A model generated the notes under the pieces. It worked only from the letters and a program-made list of their open reading frames with translations. It ran no database searches and had not been told where the DNA came from. Shown here piece after piece: positions 36,801-44,289 of a DNA stretch of 64,000 nucleotides. The translations under genes were made by a program, and so were the position numbers. This DNA is from Actinoplanes auranticolor. GTDB lineage: Bacteria; Actinomycetota; Actinomycetes; Mycobacteriales; Micromonosporaceae. The stretch covers positions 33,486-97,485 of the forward strand of contig NZ_BOQL01000013.1 in the NCBI RefSeq assembly GCF_018332655.1, in the 5' to 3' direction. Numbering within the stretch: position 1 is the first letter of the stretch; each line of letters begins with the position of its first letter.

Positions 36801-37735
36801 TCGCGTTCGACCTACTCAGCGAGTGCGTCGCGCGTGCGCCGCAAGAGGGCGTTCAACACGTCGTCGACTTCCTGACCAGCTTCTCCCGCTATGATCCGGC
36901 CGACGATCTCCTGTGCGCCACCTGGTTCCCCAGGTTCGCCGGCCTGCTTGCGGAACTCGACGAGGAACAATGCGCCGCCGCGATGAGCCGCATCGTTCAC
37001 GATCCGGCGGGCTTCCGATGCCGCCGCGAGGCGGAGGAGTTCTGGGGGCGGATCGCACCCGGTCCGTGCGCGGACCACCTCGTCAAGGTCGCCACGTTCC
37101 GGTGTCGCGCCGGCGGATTTAACCGGAGGGTTTTCGACCTCTTAGGCGGCACCACCGAAGCCGAATATGCGCTTGCTCGGCTCTCCCGAGTGGATCAGTC
37201 ACAAGCCGTGGCCGTGGCCCGCGATGCGATCGCGGCCTTCGTCGACGACGACCCCCGCTGGACCGGGTTGGTGGCAGCAGCCGCCGGCGTGCTCGCCCAA
37301 CACCTCGGGCAACCGGGCCGCGACATCCTCGCCTCGCTCGCTCTCGACCCCCGACGAGACCCGGCGGCCAGAGTCGCCGTGGCCGGGAAACTCCGGAGGC
37401 ACGACGAGGCCGAGGCGGACCGAGTGACGATGCGGATAATCAACGAGCCCCGAGTGAGCCGCATCCTCCTTGAGATGGGAGGTCATCGGCTCCTCGGCAG
37501 GGACGACGAAGTCCGGTTTCTCACCGGCTGTCTATGGGACGCCTCGACGCCCGCCCAGCTACGGGCTATCGCGGTGCACCGGCTGCTCGATGTCGACCCC
37601 GACCTGACGCTGCGGATACTGCTCGGCCTTACCGAAACCGAACCTCCCGCCGAACGGGCCTGGGCCGACCAGCACCTGCGGATGGCGATGGAAGAGCTGG
37701 AGATCCTCGAGCGCAGAGTCTCAGAGGGTGTCTAG
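33872..37735 (+). CDS. Trypsin-like protease fused to NACHT NTPase and helical solenoid
   Basis: The 1287-residue protein starts with a trypsin-like domain of about 190 residues. H41 (CAHVLHD), D77 (GPDLALLRV) and S148 (GFSGSP) form an apparent catalytic triad. A linker follows, then a NACHT-type STAND NTPase with Walker A GEAGVGKSS (279-287) and Walker B LLLADGFDE (361-369). The C-terminal 700 residues are a helical repeat array rich in short A/L/R helices, HEAT-like. There is no signal peptide, so it is cytoplasmic. Such fusions are known in actinobacterial conflict systems: the solenoid senses, the NTPase oligomerises, the protease acts as effector. GTG 33872 has GGAAGGGG upstream. Confidence 0.88.
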   Translation: MYEPRDQLSRALAAATVGISADSRSGTGFFVGTGLVLTCAHVLHDATGPVTGRWKGRELELTRVDEWYQPGDEGGPDLALLRVADAVDATAVGLADVVAPGDELYVQGYPDGAYRAGDSVVLTAQGPSTRSDDVVLERADGQVTAGFSGSPVLNWRTGMVCAVVRIADNTPGKTPLVRLTPVSAVLDAFAGVLVRDASASWRDILSDSQLRSAESRHPGSRLRAYLRAILDDEAAQITGPFGVSGEALAAVHQAPRLASADGEPVSVDGLIGDYSVLTGEAGVGKSSLLRLLRRDTARRLLAGEPVGFVPVLVKASALDGNGRSRSARIADAVGLELGHLVSDPLVGDDFRGEALPGTPWLLLADGFDEILRPEVRLRVLGALATARGEPYLRVLLATRPLPPAEEHLLRTREVPGVSLLPFTPGQSRALVKALLGHFMDDAGEDTDHAARLTMRIEASQIADLARIPLVTTMLAVLYAADPLRELPQNRNELYEMYVQHFLDRQKTEFHVLPRLLEIAGDFPGGPDAVTRLLDGIRDLLTAYAVHQRGDDGQLPLGRFAGKWAETLRPAGFTPAVWHRTIDDLVRQTGLVVRDDFTHATIADYLAADHVTALRLDRQITISAATASFHIAAERSYLSFLAGGWVGRHLAHLRCFCERLADGSPLHLDFLVTLSEDGVEVPADVIELTIERLEVASNNPKKGAQGRVVSAALLRRLNRERAVPRLRLLAYEPRCSELTDSISAVPNLWALDATTLFLEVRPEEADALLRFQVIDNRRTDASRLRAARERQSRGLPHASFTFTLLITDREVANETRLDALRDLTRIDLAEAHKQARGLIRDRTIRVDAAIVLAEAAPSPGFGLLAELSEHSGIEAERCHAAAHLLRSPEHRPTAVAALVDLLAGERLTAAERWVAIAALSEAGHPDAPRMTEEIALGDGPIDPAVRLLAAHVLVTTRPDQAERMLPLAATIGAYEPALAFDLLSECVARAPQEGVQHVVDFLTSFSRYDPADDLLCATWFPRFAGLLAELDEEQCAAAMSRIVHDPAGFRCRREAEEFWGRIAPGPCADHLVKVATFRCRAGGFNRRVFDLLGGTTEAEYALARLSRVDQSQAVAVARDAIAAFVDDDPRWTGLVAAAAGVLAQHLGQPGRDILASLALDPRRDPAARVAVAGKLRRHDEAEADRVTMRIINEPRVSRILLEMGGHRLLGRDDEVRFLTGCLWDASTPAQLRAIAVHRLLDVDPDLTLRILLGLTETEPPAERAWADQHLRMAMEELEILERRVSEGV

Positions 37736-37752
37736 TTCACGTATTTTGTTCG

Positions 37753-37899
37753 TTATGGCGGTAGGTGTCGCCAGGTTGAGGTGGTTTCGTCAGCCGCTCG
37801 TCGGGTGAGGTTGTCGATCATCGCAATGCAAACCATGGTGGCGGAGGTTTCCGGGCAGCGGTGGGGCCGGTTATAGCCGTCCTGGTGGACCGCGCTACG
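37753..37899 (-). pseudogene. IS5-type transposase C-terminal remnant
   Basis: A frame with a stop just upstream and no start reads HRCPETSATMVCIAMIDNL, followed by TRRAADETTSTWRHLP and a stop. This looks like the end of an IS5-group transposase. About 48 codons remain. It lies in the 186-base gap between the NACHT gene and the Argonaute operon and shows that an element once stood there. Family-level assignment is by sequence resemblance only. Confidence 0.55.
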
Positions 37900-37921
37900 C
37901 CCGTCTAACTAGACATACTGG

Positions 37922-38650
37922 CTAATCGCCCGCGGCTACCTTCTCGCGCAGGCGGTCGATGTAGTCGGAGCGCAACATGCGGTCGGCGCGGGGGCGTTTG
38001 CCGTTGTTGATGGCGGTGACGTAGTCGCGCAGGTGCTGCGGGTTCTTGCCGGACCATCCGTGAGTGAGGGCCCAGCCTTGCATTGCCTCGCCGTCCATCG
38101 GGATGCCGGCATCGTGCAACGCGAGCAGAATGCTCACCACGGTGTTCTTCTCATAGCCGCGCGCCGCGATGGTGTTGTTGTGGTTGATGCTCTTCGTCAT
38201 GCCCTCCAGCGCTTCGAGGAGCACGGGTTCGAGCTCAGGCTCCGGGTTCTCCCAGGCCGTGCCATCGCCGAGGATGACCGGCTTGGCCGCCGCAACCCAG
38301 GGGTTGAGGTTGTCTTCGTTGTAGGTGATGACGCACAGCGCCCGAATGCGGGGGCCGGAGAAGCGCACGAGTTCGCCGATGTCGTCCATGTCCGCCCACG
38401 CCATCAGCACCGGGCCGCGCCCACGCACCTGCGGACCGCCGGCGCGTCCGGTGGTGTGCTCGACGTTGCTGTTTCGGTTGACGAGTTGTTCCAGCTCGCG
38501 GCAGTTGCGCAGGTTAGATTTCAGGCTGGTCCAGACGGTGAGCGTGTCGCCGGCCTGAAGGTGATTGCGGCACCAGGTGATGGCGGCGTCAACGCCTTCG
38601 TCGTCGTAGCTGGCGACGGCGGTCGGATAGTCCCCGTTGCGTTCGAACAT
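37922..38650 (-). CDS. Unrecognised third gene of the short Argonaute operon
   Basis: I do not recognise this 242-residue protein. It has no membrane segment or signal peptide. The N-terminal half (about 20-130) alternates predicted strands and helices (DTLTVWTSLKSNL, PVLMAWADMDDIGELV, IRALCVITYN). The C-terminal third is helical and charged (ALTHGWSGKNPQHLRDYV, LRSDYIDRLREKV) and could bind nucleic acid. The ATG has AGGAGCAGG upstream and sits 28 bases after the Argonaute stop on the same strand, so it is the last gene of that operon. Known short-Argonaute operons have two genes, so this may be an accessory, effector or cargo. Confidence 0.75.
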   Translation of the reverse strand: MFERNGDYPTAVASYDDEGVDAAITWCRNHLQAGDTLTVWTSLKSNLRNCRELEQLVNRNSNVEHTTGRAGGPQVRGRGPVLMAWADMDDIGELVRFSGPRIRALCVITYNEDNLNPWVAAAKPVILGDGTAWENPEPELEPVLLEALEGMTKSINHNNTIAARGYEKNTVVSILLALHDAGIPMDGEAMQGWALTHGWSGKNPQHLRDYVTAINNGKRPRADRMLRSDYIDRLREKVAAGD

Positions 38651-38678
38651 GGTGTTCCTGCTCCTGATGATTGTACGG

Positions 38679-40109
38679 CTACATGTAGAAGGCGTAGCGG
38701 CCTTGGGGGCGGTCGCCGGGTTCGAGGTGGCGAAGGATCTCGCCGACGCGGTCGGCGGTGCGCAGGGTAATGGGCAGCCGGCCGTCGAGCTGGGTCTGGT
38801 TCCAGTTCATCTTGGTCAGAGCCAGCAGCTCGTCGGCGAGCTCTTCGGGGCTCGACTCGGCGTCGACCAGGCGGAACGGCAGTGGCCTGGGGACGTACAT
38901 GCCGGGGTAGGCGTGGTAGAAGGCGATGCTGCCGCGTGTGTAGAGCACGTGTCGGGTCTCGTCGAGGCTGAGCATGGTGCCGCGCAGCGGCGGGTTGTCG
39001 CCGTGGCGGTAGAGGCGTACGGGGTCGCTGGCAGGCAGCCAGAGCAGTTCGATCAAATCGATGCCGGAGGCGTCGGTGGCGTTGCGGAATCCGGTGATCT
39101 CGGCGGGGGTGTAGGACGACGTCTTGTGCAGCACGACTCGGGCGGGCAGCGTGCGGTGCTCGCTGCGGTAGCGGGCGAGGGCATCGGTAAGCAGGTTCTG
39201 GGCGTCGACGCGGTCGAGGTGGGGCTGCAGGTCGTGTCGGGAGACTTTGGCCGGGGCGCCGCGGACGATGACGCCGTCGCCGCGTTGGTTGAAGACTTGG
39301 GCGACGCTGGTCTCCAGGGTGGTGTTGTCGCCGCTGCGGTAGAAGGTGATGCCGACGTAGCAGCTGGTCAGGTCGCTGGCCTCGCGGGGAAGGCGCCAGG
39401 GCACGCCGCCGGCTTTGTAGTAGAGCGCGGTGTGCAGGTTCCAGGCCCGGGTGGCTTCGTCCTGCACGCGAGGTTTCTCGCTGCTGGCCGGCTTGAAGGT
39501 GGGGTCCCAGGTGGTGCGGCGGATGATCTGGATCGGGACGTGATAGCGCATGGCGCGGGCTTTGAGCAGGGCGCGGAAGTCGTCGGCGGGTTCGGGCGGC
39601 CGCGCCTTCTTCCACGGCGCGTCCGGGTCGACCTCGCGGGTGGGCCGTTCGGCAAGTTCGTCGGGCCGGGCGATGAGGACGACGTCGCAGCCGGGCTCCT
39701 CGTCGAGGATGGCGAGTTCGGCGAGGTAGAGGTCGACGGCTGCGGTGACGGCGTCCTGGGCCTTGAGCCCTTCCAGCTGTCGCAGGTCGCGGTCGCGAAT
39801 GGTGCGTTGCAGACGCGGATCCCAGTCGAAGCTGGATCGGAAGCCGGCGTCGGCGGCGAAGCCGGGGAACGGGACGAACAGGTGCCCGAGGCGGCTGTCC
39901 TTGGCCTCGATCGGGTTGATGCACTTGTCAAGCCAGCGGCGTAGCCCCTGGGTGGCAGCCGGGGTGCCGATGATGCCGGCCCGGATCGTACGCACGGCGG
40001 TGTTGGTTGCGTCGGCGGGCCCGTAGTCGGTGATGCCGTGGCGGGGGTCGACATGCCGGGCGCCCGCGCCGAACTCCAGGTTTGGTTCGTCGAGGATGGT
40101 CAGATTCAT
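38679..40109 (-). CDS. Short prokaryotic Argonaute (MID-PIWI)
   Basis: The 476-residue protein carries the short-pAgo landmarks. The N-terminus reads EPNLEFG, then DPRHGITDYGP. A MID domain lies around 90-200. The PIWI core includes CYVGITFYRSGD and VVLHKTSSYTPAEITGF, and the end reads LTKMNWNQTQLDG followed by LPITLRTADRVGEILRHL. No PAZ domain is present. The first catalytic aspartate of slicing PIWI domains is threonine here (VGIT), so it should bind a guide and target without cutting. It overlaps the DUF4365-APAZ gene by four bases. In family members this heterodimer senses invader nucleic acid and activates the partner's nuclease. Confidence 0.92.
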   Translation of the reverse strand: MNLTILDEPNLEFGAGARHVDPRHGITDYGPADATNTAVRTIRAGIIGTPAATQGLRRWLDKCINPIEAKDSRLGHLFVPFPGFAADAGFRSSFDWDPRLQRTIRDRDLRQLEGLKAQDAVTAAVDLYLAELAILDEEPGCDVVLIARPDELAERPTREVDPDAPWKKARPPEPADDFRALLKARAMRYHVPIQIIRRTTWDPTFKPASSEKPRVQDEATRAWNLHTALYYKAGGVPWRLPREASDLTSCYVGITFYRSGDNTTLETSVAQVFNQRGDGVIVRGAPAKVSRHDLQPHLDRVDAQNLLTDALARYRSEHRTLPARVVLHKTSSYTPAEITGFRNATDASGIDLIELLWLPASDPVRLYRHGDNPPLRGTMLSLDETRHVLYTRGSIAFYHAYPGMYVPRPLPFRLVDAESSPEELADELLALTKMNWNQTQLDGRLPITLRTADRVGEILRHLEPGDRPQGRYAFYM

Positions 40110-41452
40110 CGCGGCACCTCGAACAGGGCGAGCCCGTCCTCGCGAACCTCGGTGAGGGGCTCGGGGTCGGCGTCGTCGGCGGGCTTGCGTGAGTCGGCCC
40201 GCCACGCCTTGTCGTCGATGCCCTTGCCGGCGTCGAAGGTCTCCAGGGTGCCGTAGGTCAGAATATTGTCGCGGAAGGCGAGGGCCTCGTCGTGGCCGTG
40301 CAGGTAGTACGCCCACATGCGGGTCTGGTGGTAGACCGCCGGGTTACGGTCGAGGCGCTTGATCCCGGCGAGGTACTCCGACAGCAAGAGCGAGGTGCGG
40401 TGGCCGTCGCGGGTGTAGTGGTAGGTCGGCACGAGCGCGCAGTACCAGGCGCCGTCGATGTCGAGGAATTGCCACTCCAGGGCGGCGTGCAGGTAGTAGC
40501 TGACCTGAGTGGGGTTGTTTTTTTTGTACTTCGGGGTGAAGACCTGGCGCGTGCGTCCGCTCGCGCTGCGGATGCTGCGGGCGCTGAAGTCCCGGGTCGG
40601 CCGCCAGAAGATGATCTTCCTGCCGCCATGCCAAGCGCAGTCCGCGCTGACGTCAGAGCGCAGCGCGTTGTTGAGCAGCTGCACCAGCCAGCGCTGCCGG
40701 GTCTCATCGCCGGAGTCGGCCCATTGGGCGACCGGCATCTGCTTCACCGGCCCGGTGATGAGTTTGCCGAGGGCCGAGCGTTCTGGATGGCGCCAGCTGT
40801 AGAGCTGGCCGCCACGCAGGATGAAGTCCTCGGCGAAAGGAAGACTCGCGTGCTCAGTGCGCTGGCGGCTCAGGACCTCGCGCGGGTCCTGGGTGTTGAT
40901 GCTGGCGTGGTACAGGGTGGCCGGGATGGCGACCGGGAGCAGGTTGCTGGTGAGCGTCTCGGGCCGGTCCTCGGCGACCGGGACGTGGGCGTCGCCGTGA
41001 GGGTCCGCGAGCGCGAGCAACCGCTGAGCGGCCGAGCGGTCGAACTTCTGGGTGTTCTTGTCGAAGTCGATGCGCCCGGTGGCGAGGTGCTCGGGGTCGG
41101 CGAACCAGCCCTGGACGTACATCCACCAAGCCTCCCCGGTCTCGGGGTGCGAGCAGACGAGCAGGACCGGCACGGGCGCGCTCATCCAATAGGTGACGTC
41201 GGCGGCGCTGCACAGGAAGTGGAAGCCGTCGTCGTTCTCTCCGGGGAAGCGCCGCTCGCCCTTGCCCTTGCTCTGTACTAACAGGGCCCGGTTGGCGACC
41301 TCACCAGTGACCGCGTTGCGCAGCTCGATCTCGCCGTCGATCCCGGCGTCGGTCTTGCGCTCGTGCCAGACGAACCCCATCTCGTAGACGCGCTGGTGGA
41401 TCAGCGCGATCGCCCCGTCCCCCGTGTGGGCGCTCTTGTCGATCTTCTTCAC
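40106..41452 (-). CDS. DUF4365-type nuclease fused to APAZ domain (DREN-APAZ-like)
   Basis: The 448-residue protein begins with a PD-(D/E)xK nuclease of the DUF4365 type. D39 and E41 in AGIDGEIEL and Q60-x-K62 in LLVQSKG are the likely metal-binding residues. The remaining 280 residues correspond in place and size to the APAZ domain that pairs with short pAgos (LQLLNNAL region, YYLHAALEWQFLDIDGAWYCAL, RMWAYYLHGHDEAL). GTG 41452 has GGAGGG seven bases upstream. It is the first gene of the operon. By comparison with SPARDA systems it would be a guide-activated indiscriminate DNase. Confidence 0.85.
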   Translation of the reverse strand: MKKIDKSAHTGDGAIALIHQRVYEMGFVWHERKTDAGIDGEIELRNAVTGEVANRALLVQSKGKGERRFPGENDDGFHFLCSAADVTYWMSAPVPVLLVCSHPETGEAWWMYVQGWFADPEHLATGRIDFDKNTQKFDRSAAQRLLALADPHGDAHVPVAEDRPETLTSNLLPVAIPATLYHASINTQDPREVLSRQRTEHASLPFAEDFILRGGQLYSWRHPERSALGKLITGPVKQMPVAQWADSGDETRQRWLVQLLNNALRSDVSADCAWHGGRKIIFWRPTRDFSARSIRSASGRTRQVFTPKYKKNNPTQVSYYLHAALEWQFLDIDGAWYCALVPTYHYTRDGHRTSLLLSEYLAGIKRLDRNPAVYHQTRMWAYYLHGHDEALAFRDNILTYGTLETFDAGKGIDDKAWRADSRKPADDADPEPLTEVREDGLALFEVPR

Positions 41453-41545
41453 CAGGTCGCCCTCCGCGTGCCGAGCATGGCGCTGGGCCCCGTCTCCGGG
41501 GCTTAGGCGCGAGGCACGGCACGGGTGCCGTCGAGCCCAGCAACC

Positions 41546-41568
41546 ACTCTACGGCGGGGGTATGACAA
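41546..41568 (-). promoter_or_regulatory. PafBC/RecA-NDp-like DNA-damage promoter of the Argonaute operon
   Basis: On the minus strand, TTGTCATAC is followed by eight bases and TAGAGT. This matches the mycobacterial RecA-independent damage promoter layout (TTGTCRGTG-N8-TAnnnT) in its first six bases, its spacing and its -10 box. It lies 94 bases before the GTG of the nuclease gene. Two small hairpins occur in the leader. Confidence 0.55.
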
Positions 41569-41981
41569 GAATGCTCCCGTCAGTACCCGGGCGCCTCGCC
41601 ACCAAGATCATCGCGAAGAGGCAAACCGGCCAGCGGGATGTGTCGCTCGGAGCCACGGTCCCAGCGCAGTCCTCTTTCCTTACCCAAGTGACTCGGTCCA
41701 CCAAGCTGCGCCGTCGAAACGCATCGTGGTCGGGCGCGGCACTAAGGTGGCGCGCCCGACAGCGGTGCGTACATGATCCGCGAGGCTAGGCCGTCGGTGT
41801 CGACGTGCGCGCGGCCGTACAGGATGCGGGCAACGGCACCCGCACACCCTGCCGACCGCGAAGCCACCACGGAATCGGCGGAGATGACATGAATGATGGA
41901 AGGAGCACCGCACGAACCAAGACGCGCTGGTCAAGACGACTCTGCGACGTGCGGTTCGCGCCTTCGCACTGCCAACTATGT

Positions 41982-42085
41982 GGACCATACATGGCAGAAT
42001 AAGAACCGCGTTCTCCCTGTTCAGGGGCCATCGGTGACCCTCAGGGCGGTTCGTTTCCGGGCCACACCGGCACGGTCGTGAGAAC
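41982..42085 (+). repeat. Large direct repeat, right copy
   Basis: This is the second copy of the segment at 31579-31681, in the same orientation, 10.4 kb away. It has no tandem T-arm-like units in front of it. The region from 41569 to 42346 otherwise holds no gene I can support. Confidence 0.8.
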
Positions 42086-42346
42086 ACCGCTCATCGCCGC
42101 CACTCTCCGTAGCATGCGCCTGTGACGGCTCGGGCCGGCCACCTGCAGGCCCCTCATGCGAACAGACGGGCGAGTGTCAGTCGGTGCCGCGCTTTATCTG
42201 CGGCAGAAGAGTGCGCTGCTCGCGCTGTACGTATAGCGGCTTTCGCCGTTGTTCCGGTGTGATCATAAGACCGGCCGTCAACGGCCAGCCTCGTGGTCCC
42301 AGACCAACACGTTGCCTGCGTACACGACTCCAGATACGGCATCGAC

Positions 42347-43189
42347 TCAGACGCCTACATATAGGCTGGTCTTTTTGGCGCGCTTCACACGGTACATTGC
42401 CGCATCCGCCTCGCGAACAAGCTCGTCGATACTTTTAGCTCCCGCACTAGCGGACGCTGTACCCACAGAAATTCCAATCGCTATCTGGTCGCCATCAATC
42501 TCAATCGGTTGCTCGACGGCGTCCCTAAATCTGTTAAGGAGAGATTCTCCCCCGCTGGCATCGATAGTTAGCGCGGCAACGAACTCGTCACCTCCGCGCC
42601 TTGCGACTGCACCATCCGGCGGAATTTGTGCTTCCAGCCGCCTTGCTACAGCCTTCAACACCCGATCACCGACCCAATGCCCTCTCTCGTCGTTGATGGC
42701 TTTAAAGTCATCTAGATCGAGAACATACACCCACAAGGGTGGAGACCTTAGCTCGCTGGCCGTCAGCATTATTCGTTCTGCTTGGATTTCAAAACCGTAT
42801 CTGCTGAGGATTCCGGTAAGCGCATCACGTTCCGCTGCTAGACGCAGGCGTGCAGTGTCTCCTGACGTAGGAGTCAAGGTTGCTATCGCAGTGACTACCG
42901 CCCGTTCCAGCTCACCTATCAGCACGGGGTCATAGTCGGGGCGCGTAGTCACAGCCTCAAATGTGAGGCCAGGTTCGTCCTCGAGGCGAGTTACTCGCAG
43001 CTGCGCGATTTCGCCCTCAGATGCTGGCAAAATTTTGAAGCCGACAATCCACTCGTGTGGCCTGAAGAGCCACGGAAAGGAAATTCCCACCTGACTTTCG
43101 AGGAATTCGGCTCCATCCCCGTTCAGAGCCGGACCTAGCTTGTGACTCCAGCGTACAGTAGGCGACGCGGATCCATCAGTTGAGTTCAT
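42347..43189 (-). CDS. GGDEF-domain diguanylate cyclase-like protein
   Basis: The 280-residue protein has an N-terminal region of about 115 residues with no recognised sensor. A GGDEF domain follows: DALTGILSRYGFE, DLDDFKAINDERGH and an intact RRGGDEF, then IGISVGTA and ADAAMYRVKRAKK. The signature and surrounding metal residues are kept, so c-di-GMP or a related dinucleotide could be made. Codon use is visibly A/T-richer than the neighbours, suggesting recent transfer. It shares ATGA with the upstream unknown gene, making a two-gene unit. Confidence 0.85.
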   Translation of the reverse strand: MNSTDGSASPTVRWSHKLGPALNGDGAEFLESQVGISFPWLFRPHEWIVGFKILPASEGEIAQLRVTRLEDEPGLTFEAVTTRPDYDPVLIGELERAVVTAIATLTPTSGDTARLRLAAERDALTGILSRYGFEIQAERIMLTASELRSPPLWVYVLDLDDFKAINDERGHWVGDRVLKAVARRLEAQIPPDGAVARRGGDEFVAALTIDASGGESLLNRFRDAVEQPIEIDGDQIAIGISVGTASASAGAKSIDELVREADAAMYRVKRAKKTSLYVGV

Positions 43190-43983
43190 TGCCCGACCTC
43201 AAGTCTGATTGTCCAGTCGCTCGACTTGTGGTAACTCGACTGTAGTCCCTCCATGCGAGGCGGTCCAGCCTCATCGAATACTGCCAGAGTGACCGGGCGC
43301 TGGAGGGCTTCGGTTTGCTCAATTGCCCAACTTGTAAGATTGGGGCAGACCGCCGCGATGAATTTCTTGCGAATGAATGCGTACGTCTCGTGGGTGCGCA
43401 GCAATTTACTATCGGGAAGCCCTCTACTTTGCAGGTACTCGCCTGATCTTCTGGCGATCTGCCCACTGGACACCTGCACATCAAGATCTGAAGGGCTTCG
43501 ATCGACGCCTAATCGATATAGGGAGTCGAAGGGTCGACGCCGCGGCCTGCGACTTGAACTTGGCCAAACCAGCGCCAAATCTTGCATTATTCGTTCAATT
43601 TCAAATTCAGTTGGCAGGCGCCCTTGGAGACGCATAAATAGAGCGGCAACTTCATCAATTTCGAACAGCATTTCCTTGTGCGCACCAGAGAAGAATCTGG
43701 CGGCGCTGCCCTGGAGTTGGACGTCAGCGTCCGTGATGCCGTCGCTGGCGAGAGCATGCCTCAAAGACTCAACGAAGTGTTTCCAGCCAACTGGACCGCA
43801 GCCTAACGGGTAATCTTGATTCCAGAATGCCGAAAAAGATGCGTCAGGGATGCCTAAGAACTTGAGGTCAGCCTCTGTAGCACGATATCCCGTATCGTCC
43901 TCCAGAACTACCTCGACCCCGTCTAGCTGCACGGACGCCTCCCTCTCTGGGCGTAGATGCACTAGCCAGTATAAGCCCTTCAA
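43186..43983 (-). CDS. Unknown protein coupled to the GGDEF gene
   Basis: I do not recognise this 265-residue protein. It has no membrane helices. The segments VQLQGSAARFFSG (about 88-100) and RLGVDRSPSDLDVQVSSG (about 157-174) recall nucleotidyltransferase loops, but the spacing is not canonical, so this is only a hint. A TTG at 43983 opens the frame; an in-frame GTG at 43962 is an alternative start. No clear Shine-Dalgarno is visible. The base composition is A/T-rich like the following GGDEF gene, so the pair was likely acquired together. Confidence 0.65.
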   Translation of the reverse strand: MKGLYWLVHLRPEREASVQLDGVEVVLEDDTGYRATEADLKFLGIPDASFSAFWNQDYPLGCGPVGWKHFVESLRHALASDGITDADVQLQGSAARFFSGAHKEMLFEIDEVAALFMRLQGRLPTEFEIERIMQDLALVWPSSSRRPRRRPFDSLYRLGVDRSPSDLDVQVSSGQIARRSGEYLQSRGLPDSKLLRTHETYAFIRKKFIAAVCPNLTSWAIEQTEALQRPVTLAVFDEAGPPRMEGLQSSYHKSSDWTIRLEVGQ

Positions 43984-44289
43984 GTAGATAGGGCGCGAAT
44001 TTGCAATTCGCGCATGCGGCAGTCCCTCCGGCGCCTATGCTGAATGGTTTGAGTTCGCTCATCTCGGCTACTTGTTGACTGGTGGCACGACCGCGCCCGG
44101 CCAGGCATGGTCGAGGTGACCGGCGGAGTCGCTCTCATTTCGGCTGCCCACCCGTTGGTGTGGCTCTCATCTGGCGTGCGCCCTGCCGGTCACCGCGGCG
44201 CGGAGAGGCTCCAGAGGGGTATGCCCAGCTCAAAGTAGCGATGCCCTCCTCGCCGACATCATCTGTCGCAGCGAGGAAAAGGAGTCCCG

